A stretch of 5,350 nt of DNA from Actinomycetota bacterium (lineage in GTDB: Bacteria > Actinomycetota > Thermoleophilia > Gaiellales > Gaiellaceae): contig JACCZA010000065.1 in NCBI GenBank assembly GCA_013696185.1, positions 1 to 5,350 of the forward strand, read 5' to 3'. The translations under genes and the position numbers were made by a program. Below are positions 1-5,350 of this stretch, in pieces. Each line of letters begins with the position of its first letter. Position 1 is the stretch's first letter. The notes under the pieces were generated by a model. The model was not told the origin of the DNA, ran no database searches, and was given only the letters and a program-made list of their open reading frames with translations.

Positions 1-1272
1 CCGCCGCACCGTGCGCGAGCCCACGAGGTGGTCGTAGCGGCGGTAGAGCCACGAGCGGCTGCGCACGTTCGGCGAGCGGAGGAGCGCGAGCAGCGCGTCC
101 TCGGTCGGCGGGGCCGGCCCAGCGGGCGGCGGAGCCCGCCGCGCCTCGCGCGGTGTGCGCCGGACGCGGTAACGCGGTGCCTCCTCGGTCAGGAAGCGAG
201 CCGGGATGCACGCGAGCTCCTCGCCGCCGGAGAGCGCCCGCAGCTCGCCGCCGCCCGTCACCCTGCCGATCGCGGTGCAGGGCAGCTCCCAGCGCGCGCA
301 GACGGCCTCGACCGCGCCGAGCAGCGGCGGCTGGACGACGGCGACCATCCGCTCCTGGCTCTCGGAGATGATGATCTCCCAGGGCTCGAGGTCGAGCTCG
401 CGGAGCGGCACTCGGTCGAGCTCGACGTCGATGCCGGCACCGTCCTTCGCCATCTCGGCCAGGGAGGAGGCGAGCCCGGCGGCGCCGCAGTCCTGCAGCG
501 ACTCCACGAGCCGGCGCTCGACGAGCTCGAGGCTCGCCTCGATCAGCTTCTTGCCCGTGAAGGGGTCGCCGATCTGCACCGACGGCCGCTTCTCGGCGGC
601 CTCCCCGCCGAGCTCCTGGCTCGCGAGCACGCTCGCGCCTCCGATGCCGTCGCGCCCCGTGGTCGCCCCGTAGAGGACGACGAGGTTCCCGGGGCCGCTC
701 GCGCGCGCGCGTGTGAGGCGCTCGGTCGGTAGGAGGCCGACGCACATCGCGTTCACGAGCGGGTTGTCGGCGTAGGCGGGATCGAAGACCGCCTCGCCGC
801 CGACCGTCGCCACGCCGACGCTGTTGCCGTAGTGCCCGATTCCGGCGACGGCGCGCTCGAACTGCCAGCCCGGCTCGCCGAAGCGCAGGCCGTCGAGGAG
901 CGCGATCGGCCGGGCGCCCATAGCGACGATGTCCCGCAGGATGCCGCCGACGCCGGTCGCCGCTCCCTGGAACGGCTCGATCGCCGACGGATGGTTGTGG
1001 CTCTCGACCTTGAAGGCCACGGCTTCGCCGCCACCGAGGTCGATCACGCCGGCGTTCTCGCCCGGTCCCTGCAGCACGCGCGCGCCCTTCGAGGGGAGTC
1101 GCCGGAGCAGGAGCGCGGAGTGCTTGTAGGCGCAGTGCTCGGACCAGAGCAGCGAGAAGACGGCGAGCTCGAAGTCGTTCGGATCGCGACCGAGCAGCTC
1201 CTGGATTCGATCGAGCTCCCCGTCGGTGAGACCGAGGGCTCGATGGAGCTGGTGTTCTGCGACCTCCGTCAG
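1..1272 (-). CDS. purL: Phosphoribosylformylglycinamidine (FGAM) synthase subunit PurL, N-terminal part, truncated by the window edge
   Basis: PurL makes FGAM from FGAR, ATP and ammonia in the cytoplasm, the fourth step of de novo purine synthesis; in the small-type enzyme PurQ and PurS supply and channel the ammonia. The frame is open for 424 codons and continues past position 1; small PurLs are usually about 730-760 residues, so a little over half is present. Counting from CTG at 1272, visible family motifs are WSEHCAYKHS (about 43-52, conserved substrate-site His and Tyr), KVESHNHPSAIEP (88-100), GGILRDIVAMGARP (109-122), the glycine-rich TTGRDGIGGA (204-213), GDPF (235-238), QDCGAAGLASSLAEMA (260-275), ISESQERM, and YDHLVG near the edge. 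A Pro/Ala-rich linker precedes the last motif. The start is uncertain: no ATG, GTG or TTG lies in frame between the EamA gene and the SEHC motif, and CTG at 1272 gives the expected N-terminus (MTEVAEHQLHRALGLTDGEL). Identity is very secure; the exact start is not. Confidence 0.96.
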   Translation of the reverse strand, partial: MTEVAEHQLHRALGLTDGELDRIQELLGRDPNDFELAVFSLLWSEHCAYKHSALLLRRLPSKGARVLQGPGENAGVIDLGGGEAVAFKVESHNHPSAIEPFQGAATGVGGILRDIVAMGARPIALLDGLRFGEPGWQFERAVAGIGHYGNSVGVATVGGEAVFDPAYADNPLVNAMCVGLLPTERLTRARASGPGNLVVLYGATTGRDGIGGASVLASQELGGEAAEKRPSVQIGDPFTGKKLIEASLELVERRLVESLQDCGAAGLASSLAEMAKDGAGIDVELDRVPLRELDLEPWEIIISESQERMVAVVQPPLLGAVEAVCARWELPCTAIGRVTGGGELRALSGGEELACIPARFLTEEAPRYRVRRTPREARRAPPPAGPAPPTEDALLALLRSPNVRSRSWLYRRYDHLVGSRTVRR

Positions 1273-1279
1273 AGGGGGG

Positions 1280-1285
1280 AGTCTA
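1280..1285 (-). promoter_or_regulatory. Candidate -10 element for purL
   Basis: Read on the minus strand, TAGACT fits the loose actinobacterial TAnnnT -10 pattern. It ends 7 bases before the proposed CTG start at 1272, the spacing expected if transcription begins at or next to the start codon (a leaderless mRNA). There is no Shine-Dalgarno-like sequence between it and the CTG; the intervening bases are a C run. I see no good -35 (TTGACA-like) at the right distance. A six-base match in a short gap can arise by chance, so this is only suggestive. Confidence 0.28.
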
Positions 1286-1359
1286 GTCGCCGGGTGCGAC
1301 GGATCTCCTCGCTTGCGACGCCGGGGCCGGAGGTGCGGGAAGAATCCGTCTCCCGCCGT

Positions 1360-2256
1360 ATGCCGCGCCGCTACCTGATCATGCTGCTCGCTCTCGGCGC
1401 CATCTGGGGGTCGTCGTACCTCCTGAACGAGATCGGCCTCCGCGAGCTCGAGCCGGGCGCGCTGATCGAGGGCCGCTTCCTGTTCGCCGTGCTCGTGCTC
1501 GTCCCCGTACTCGCGCTCTCACGCGAGCGGCGCCGGACGGCCCGCGCGCTGCGAGCCGCGCTCGTGCCGCTCGCGGCGGTCGCGCTCCTGAACGCCGTCG
1601 CGCCCTTCTTCCTGATCGCCTGGGGTCAGCAGTGGCTCGACTCGGGGCTGACGGGCATCCTGCTCGCCGCCTCGCCACTCTTCACGACCCTCGTCGCGCT
1701 CGGCTACGACCGCGTGGAGGCGGCGAGCGGGCTGCGCCTCGCAGGCATCCTCGCCGGCTTCGCCGGTGTGGCGCTGCTCCTCGGCGTACAGCCTGGCGGG
1801 GAACAGAACGCCTTCGCGGGTGCCGTCTCGATCCTCGTCGCGGCGCTCTTCTACTCCGTCTCCGGCCTGTACGTCGGCCGGCGCCTCGCCGGGGTGCCAC
1901 CGGTCGCCGTGGCGACCGGGACGGCGCTCTGGGCCGTCGTCCTGACGCTCCCGCTCGCGTTCCTGCAGCGCCCGGACGCCCTGCCGGGGTGGGAGACGAC
2001 CGCCGCGCTGGCCGCGCTCGGCATGGGCGGGACGGGCGTCGCCTACCTGCTCTACTTCGCGATCATCAGCGGCGCCGGCGCCTCGCGCGCGATCCTCGTC
2101 AACTACCTCGTGCCGACGATGGCGGTCGTCTACGGCGCCGTCCTGCTCGACGAGCCGCTCGAGCTCTCGTCGATCGTCGGGCTGGCGCTGATCCTCGGCG
2201 GCGTCGCGCTCGGCACCGGCGCGCTCCGGCCGGGCCCGCGGGCGCCCGGCGGCTAG
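1360..2256 (+). CDS. EamA/DMT-family transporter (first of a tandem pair)
   Basis: This is a 298-residue integral membrane protein of the drug/metabolite transporter superfamily (EamA, RhaT/YdcZ-like), which moves small metabolites or drugs across the cytoplasmic membrane; the substrate cannot be read from sequence. It shows the typical ten hydrophobic segments, roughly 5-22, 36-54, 67-88, 96-115, 125-143, 152-172, 180-203, 213-237, 245-263 and 270-289, arranged as two five-helix EamA repeats. Family hallmarks are AIWGSSYL in helix 1 (14-21), Arg39 in helix 2, FFLIAWG (83-89), and NYLVPTMAVVYG followed by LLDE (about 248-265). ATG at 1360 is chosen because the hydrophobic N-terminus begins directly after it; the frame is open upstream to 832 but that stretch is antisense to purL. 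GTG at 1333, 9 codons upstream, is an alternative. No ribosome site is ideally spaced: GGAGG at 1329-1333 is too far from 1360. It probably shares a transcript with the next gene. Confidence 0.9.
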   Translation: MPRRYLIMLLALGAIWGSSYLLNEIGLRELEPGALIEGRFLFAVLVLVPVLALSRERRRTARALRAALVPLAAVALLNAVAPFFLIAWGQQWLDSGLTGILLAASPLFTTLVALGYDRVEAASGLRLAGILAGFAGVALLLGVQPGGEQNAFAGAVSILVAALFYSVSGLYVGRRLAGVPPVAVATGTALWAVVLTLPLAFLQRPDALPGWETTAALAALGMGGTGVAYLLYFAIISGAGASRAILVNYLVPTMAVVYGAVLLDEPLELSSIVGLALILGGVALGTGALRPGPRAPGG

Positions 2257-2260
2257 CCTC

Positions 2261-2265
2261 GGAAG
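2261..2265 (+). promoter_or_regulatory. Purine-rich stretch abutting the GTG start of the second transporter
   Basis: GGAAG sits directly against the GTG at 2266, in the 9-base gap between the transporters. It resembles a ribosome site but has no spacer before the GTG, and it lies about 20 bases before the alternative ATG at 2287, which is too far. Neither start is therefore well served, and translation of the second transporter most likely depends on ribosomes finishing the first one at the TAG (2254-2256). Confidence 0.35.
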
Positions 2266-3159
2266 GTGACGCGCAGCTACGTCTGGATGCTCGCCTTCCT
2301 CGCCGCCGTCTGGGGAGCCTCGTACCTCTTCATCAAGGTCGCCGTCGACGAGATCGAGCCGGCGGCGATGATCTTCTTCCGGCTCGTCGTCGCCGGCTGC
2401 CTGCTCCTCCCCGTGCTGCTCGCTCGCTCGGGAGTGCGCGCCGGTCTGCGGGAGCTGCGCGGCGCCGTCCGCCCGGGCTTCGTGCTCGGCACGATCAACG
2501 CGGCGATTCCCTTCACGCTGATCGCCTGGGGCGAGAAGCACATCGACTCCGGGATCGCGGCGATCGCGAACGCCGTCGTCCCGCTCTTCGTCGTCCTGCT
2601 CGCGATCCGCTTCAGGCCGAGCGAGCGCACGAGTGGCCCTCGCCTCGCCGGGCTGCTGCTCGGGCTCGTGGGCGTCGCCGTGCTCGCGGGCGCCCAGCCC
2701 GAGGGCGGGTGGTGGGCGGTCGCCGGAACCCTGGCCGTCGTCGCCGCGGGTCTCTCCTACGCGTGCGGGAGCCTTTACGGGCAGCTCCGCGTGGCCGAGA
2801 CCTCCGGCACCGTCCTCGCCACCGCGTCGATGCTGTGCGGAGCGCTCGTGCTGGCGCCGGTCGCGGCGTTCCAGCTGCCACACGAGCTGCCGGGCTGGCG
2901 GGCGATCGCCTCGGTGGTCGCCCTGACCGTGCTCGGCACGGCGGTCGCGCAGCTCGTCCTCTTCCGGATGCTGCGCCTCCACGGCTCCGCGCGGACGAGT
3001 CTCGTCACGTATCTGCTGCCGCCGACGGCGCTCCTCTACGGCGTGCTGCTCCTGGACGAGCGGCTCTCGCTCGCGGCACTCGCGGGCCTCGCGTTGATCC
3101 TGCCCGGCGTCGCCCTCGGCTCGGGGGCGCTGCGCCTGCGGCGGGAGAGCCCCGCCTGA
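2266..3159 (+). CDS. EamA/DMT-family transporter (second of a tandem pair)
   Basis: This 297-residue ten-helix transporter has the same fold and length as the gene before it, with substrate unknown. Motifs occur at the same residue numbers as in its neighbour: AVWGASYL (14-21), EP at 31-32, Arg39, LIAWG (85-89), DSG (94-96), RLAG (126-129), LPGW (208-211), Tyr249 with LLP, LLDE (262-265) and a shared C-terminal LALIL…GVALGSGALR (275-290). It starts at GTG 2266, only 9 bases after the stop of the first transporter, so the two are almost certainly one operon and probably translated by re-initiation. The GTG is preferred because it aligns with residue 1 of the paralogue; ATG at 2287 would remove seven residues and part of helix 1. 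The protein ends in a short basic tail. Co-occurrence might mean a heteromeric transporter or simply a duplication with diverged substrates; nothing in the sequence decides. Confidence 0.9.
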   Translation: MTRSYVWMLAFLAAVWGASYLFIKVAVDEIEPAAMIFFRLVVAGCLLLPVLLARSGVRAGLRELRGAVRPGFVLGTINAAIPFTLIAWGEKHIDSGIAAIANAVVPLFVVLLAIRFRPSERTSGPRLAGLLLGLVGVAVLAGAQPEGGWWAVAGTLAVVAAGLSYACGSLYGQLRVAETSGTVLATASMLCGALVLAPVAAFQLPHELPGWRAIASVVALTVLGTAVAQLVLFRMLRLHGSARTSLVTYLLPPTALLYGVLLLDERLSLAALAGLALILPGVALGSGALRLRRESPA

Positions 3160-3261
3160 CCGAGACGCGGCGGCCTCGCGGCGGCGGACTTCGCGCGGGC
3201 GGGCGCCCTGATCGGGGGATCGCGCGTCAACCCGCGCTCGGGGCGTGCCGATGTCGCTCGC
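3160..3261. other. 102-base gap between the transporter pair and the protease gene, no convincing signal
   Basis: This GC-rich stretch has no start codon in a supported frame, no TAnnnT -10 element on the plus strand and no hairpin followed by a T run. A separated CGCGCG/CGCGCG pair could fold with a long loop but the alphabet here is so GC-rich that this is weak. Whether the protease gene has its own promoter or is read through from the transporters cannot be decided from the sequence. Confidence 0.5.
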
Positions 3262-4722
3262 ATGGAGCGAGAGAGGCTGGGGGCCGCGGGGCCTGGCGAC
3301 AGCGTGCGATCCGAGCGGGGCGCCGCGGCGCTCTGGCTCACGATCCGCAGCGGCCGCGAGCGCGGGTCGGCGGTGTGCGTCGCAGGCGACGAGTTCGTCC
3401 TCGGGCGCGACGAGGACTGCGACCTCGTCCTGGCGGACTCGCGCGTGTCGAGGCGCCACGCGGTCCTGACCCGGCTGCCGGCCGGCGGCTTCGCACTCCG
3501 GGATCTCGGCTCGAGCAACGGCACGTTCGTCAACGGCAACCGCGTCGACTCGGCGGTGCTCGCGGGTCACGAGCAGATCCAGGTGGGGGACGCCGTCATC
3601 GCCTCGTCCCGCGAGGAGCCCGGTCGGCCGGGAGGCGCGACGCAGCTCGGGGCGGCGCTGACCCCCTCCGCCGTCCACAGGCGGGTCGTGCAGCGCTCGC
3701 TGCGCCGCGTCACGGTGCTCGCCTCGCTCGCGATCGTGGCGGCGGTGGGCGGCGGCGCTCTCTTCGCGACGGGCGTGCTGCCCCCCGGTGGCGGCGAGCG
3801 GAACGCCGTGCAGCGCACCGTGGAGCAGGTGGCGCCCGCGACGGTGCTCGTCGAGGTGCGGCGAGCCGGGCAGCGCGTCGGCAGCGGCACCGGCTGGGTG
3901 CTCGACGGCGCGGAGGGGCTCGTGGTCACGAACGCGCACGTCGTGAACGGCGGCACGTCACTCGTCGTCGGCGTCGACAACGACATCCGTCCCACCGACA
4001 TCGTCGGCGTCGCTCCGTGCGAGGACCTGGCGGTGCTGCGCGTGCGCGACCGGTCGGGCCTGCGCTCGCTGCCGCTCGGCAAGCAGTCGTCGCTGCGGCT
4101 CGGCGAGACTGTCGTGGCCGTCGGCTATCCGGCCAACGCCTCGGCCGAGGCAAGTCTCACGTCCACCACCGGCGTGGTGTCGGTCGTGCGCACCGCCTAC
4201 CGCGAGGCGGCGCTCGACGTGCCCCGCTACCCGAACGTCGTGCAGACCGATGCCGCCATCAACCCCGGCAACTCGGGAGGTCCCCTGGTCGACCTCGAGG
4301 GCAGGCTCGTCGGCGTCAACTCGGCGGGGCGGACGCTCTCGTCGGACGGACGGATCATCCAGGGCCAGAACTACGCGATCGGCGTCGACCGCGTGAAGGA
4401 GATCACGAGCGTGCTGCGTACGGGTCGCTCGATCGGCTGGAGCGGCCTCGGCCTCGGCTATCCCACGCGGAAGGACGAAGCGCTGGAGAAGCTGCCGGCG
4501 GGACTGCTGGCCCGCGACGCCGTTCCCGGCACGGGCGCCGCGAAGGCCGGCCTCGGGTCAGGGGGCGGCGTGGTCGTCGCCGTGAACGGGATACCGGTCG
4601 ACAACTCGCTCGCGAGCTACTGCGACGCCGTCGCCGGCGTCGAGAGCGGCAAGGTCACCACGTTCAGCGTGCTCCGGCCGGGTGCCGGGAAGGCGCGAGA
4701 CGTCCGGGTGACGATGGAATGA
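3262..4722 (+). CDS. Membrane-anchored FHA domain–HtrA-type serine protease with PDZ domain
   Basis: This 486-residue protein combines a phosphopeptide reader inside the cell with a protease outside. Residues about 25-115 form an FHA domain: LGRD (47-50), SRRH (63-66) and SSNGTFVNG (84-92) carry the Gly-Arg, Ser/His and Asn residues that bind phosphothreonine. An Arg-rich stretch (RR at 140-141 and 148-149) precedes one membrane helix (about 150-173), giving N-in topology by the positive-inside rule. A trypsin-like S1C (DegP/HtrA) domain follows at about 180-385 with an intact triad: His226 in TNAHV, Asp255 in CEDLAVLRV and Ser338 in GNSGGPL. A C-terminal PDZ-like domain (about 390-486) contains GLGLGY and VVVAVNGIPV. 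There are two cysteines in the external part, 253 and 454. The start at ATG 3262 leaves a reasonable 24-residue lead to the FHA domain; upstream starts at 3245 and 3251 are out of frame, and no strong ribosome site is visible. Likely role: envelope protein quality control or regulated proteolysis; the phosphorylated partner is unknown. Confidence 0.93.
   Translation: MERERLGAAGPGDSVRSERGAAALWLTIRSGRERGSAVCVAGDEFVLGRDEDCDLVLADSRVSRRHAVLTRLPAGGFALRDLGSSNGTFVNGNRVDSAVLAGHEQIQVGDAVIASSREEPGRPGGATQLGAALTPSAVHRRVVQRSLRRVTVLASLAIVAAVGGGALFATGVLPPGGGERNAVQRTVEQVAPATVLVEVRRAGQRVGSGTGWVLDGAEGLVVTNAHVVNGGTSLVVGVDNDIRPTDIVGVAPCEDLAVLRVRDRSGLRSLPLGKQSSLRLGETVVAVGYPANASAEASLTSTTGVVSVVRTAYREAALDVPRYPNVVQTDAAINPGNSGGPLVDLEGRLVGVNSAGRTLSSDGRIIQGQNYAIGVDRVKEITSVLRTGRSIGWSGLGLGYPTRKDEALEKLPAGLLARDAVPGTGAAKAGLGSGGGVVVAVNGIPVDNSLASYCDAVAGVESGKVTTFSVLRPGAGKARDVRVTME
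4719..4722 (+). promoter_or_regulatory. ATGA stop/start overlap coupling the protease and sensor genes
   Basis: The TGA ending the protease (4720-4722) overlaps the ATG of the sensor (4719-4721) as ATGA. This arrangement is typical of translational coupling, where the same ribosome re-initiates. No separate Shine-Dalgarno stands at good distance before 4719, which supports coupling and implies the two proteins are made together at linked levels. Confidence 0.85.
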
Positions 4723-5350
4723 GCGCCCTCATCGCCCCCCGGATTCGAGCGTCGAGCCCCCGCCGGAGGATCACGCGATCGCCCGTCGCCCGGCTCGTCC
4801 TGCTCTTCCTGCTCCTCAGCGTCGCACCCGTCGCCCTGCTCGCGGTGGCGAGCGTGCGCCTCGCCTCGAACGCCGTCACCGGCGAGGTCGAGGGGCGCGT
4901 CCGCTCGGCCGCGGCGCTGAGCTCGGTGGCCATCGGTGCGGAGCTCACGGGCGTCTCGGAGCTCGTGCAGTCCTATGCCCGTCGCCCGAGCCTGATCCGG
5001 GCTCTCGCGAGCCCCCGACCCGACGCGGCGCAGCTCGTCCCCCAGCTGCGCGACCTCAGGCAGGTGAGGCCGGGGTTCGCCTCGACCTTCCTCGCTCGGA
5101 TGGACGGCCGACTGCTGCAGGTATTGCCGGCCACAGAGTCGATCCTCGGCAGCGACTTCGGCTTCCGCGACTGGTACAGAGGCGTTACCGCCTCGGGCGA
5201 CACGTACGTCTCCGAGGCCTACGAGAGCCGGGCGGCGGGGCATCCGCTGGTCGTGGGTGTGGCGACGATCGTGCGTGAGCCCGCTCCGAGACGCCGGGGA
5301 CGTCCGCTCGGCATCCTCGTCGGCGCCTACGAGCTCGAGGCGCTGGGCCG
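4719..5350 (+). CDS. Membrane sensor protein with extracytoplasmic Cache-like domain, N-terminal part, truncated by the window edge
   Basis: The first 210 codons are visible and the frame is open to the right edge. A basic cytoplasmic tail (1-24, including SPRRRITR) leads into one strong hydrophobic helix (about 25-49, VLLFLLLSVAPVALLAV), so the following part should be outside. Residues about 50-115 look helical (SNAVTGEVEGRVRSAAALSS, then a segment ending RQVRPGF). From about 118 the sequence matches the double-Cache (dCache_1, PAS-like) sensor pattern: FASTFLARMDGRLLQ, then GFRDWYRG (148-155), then DTYVSEAYES (161-170), then a VVGVATIV strand, a basic loop (PAPRRRGRP) and GILVGAYELEAL. Such domains bind small ligands such as amino acids or organic acids in histidine kinases, chemoreceptors, diguanylate cyclases and PP2C-type phosphatases; which output this one has lies beyond the window. 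The start is fixed by the ATGA overlap with the protease. Assignment to a sensor is fairly secure, the Cache subtype less so. Confidence 0.8.
   Translation, partial: MSALIAPRIRASSPRRRITRSPVARLVLLFLLLSVAPVALLAVASVRLASNAVTGEVEGRVRSAAALSSVAIGAELTGVSELVQSYARRPSLIRALASPRPDAAQLVPQLRDLRQVRPGFASTFLARMDGRLLQVLPATESILGSDFGFRDWYRGVTASGDTYVSEAYESRAAGHPLVVGVATIVREPAPRRRGRPLGILVGAYELEALG

Noticed and set aside
28..732. A 234-codon plus-strand open frame over the left edge
   Set aside because: It is antisense to purL, which carries many conserved motifs across the same bases; the product is compositionally biased and unrecognisable.
1310..1346. TTGCGA (1313-1318) with AAGAAT (1340-1345) as a plus-strand promoter for the transporters
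   Set aside because: Both boxes are poor matches and are 21 bases apart, longer than the usual 16-19.
832..1359. A 176-codon N-terminal extension of the first transporter
   Set aside because: This stretch is antisense to purL up to 1272 and has no membrane or domain character; the transporter's first helix begins right after ATG 1360.
3190..3240. A possible hairpin (CGCGCG pairing with CGCGCG) as terminator after the second transporter
   Set aside because: The stem is only six pairs with a loop of over 20 bases and no T run, in sequence where such matches are common by chance.
3245..3469. A small plus-strand open frame (GTG at 3245) overlapping the start of the protease
   Set aside because: It lies in a different frame from the FHA domain, which is clearly coding across the same bases, and its product has no recognisable features.
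1519..3939. An 806-codon open frame on the minus strand, antisense to the transporters and the protease
   Set aside because: Its product is a low-complexity run of Arg, Glu, Asp, Gly and Ala with no fold or motif, and it mirrors three well-supported plus-strand genes. Long antisense open frames are expected where third positions are almost all G or C.

Overview
The window is uniformly GC-rich, gene-dense and strongly biased to G/C in third codon positions. That fits a high-GC actinomycetote. The stand-alone (small-type) PurL and an FHA–membrane–HtrA protease suggest a soil-type lineage, perhaps Thermoleophilia, but this placement is an inference and not secure. I see no rRNA, tRNA, CRISPR array, insertion sequence, phage gene or origin. 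Every part of the window is coding except two short gaps of about 87 and 102 bases.

Layout. Positions 1-1272 (minus strand) hold the N-terminal 424 codons of purL, the FGAM synthase of purine synthesis, which runs off the left edge. A compact divergent intergenic region (1273-1359) follows. From there everything reads on the plus strand. Two tandem EamA/DMT-family membrane transporters (1360-2256 and 2266-3159) are 9 bases apart. They align to each other without a gap over about 290 residues. After a 102-base gap comes a membrane-anchored serine protease with a cytoplasmic FHA domain and an external trypsin-like (HtrA/DegP-type) plus PDZ part (3262-4722). Its stop overlaps by 4 bases the start of a membrane sensor with an extracytoplasmic Cache-like domain (4719 to beyond the right edge).

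How the genes work together. purL is housekeeping and divergently transcribed. The EamA pair looks like a local duplication exporting or importing small metabolites of unknown identity. The protease and sensor are translationally coupled and both place a domain outside the membrane. The protease has a phosphothreonine-reading FHA domain inside, so the pair plausibly forms an envelope-signalling module, but the sensor's output domain lies outside the window.

The most useful oddities are four: purL has no ATG/GTG/TTG that could serve as its start, and CTG at 1272 is the best candidate; the EamA paralogues are co-linear; the FHA–HtrA fusion is coupled to a sensor; and a very long antisense open frame covers the transporters, which I regard as a composition artefact. 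I see no convincing evidence of an entirely new system here.
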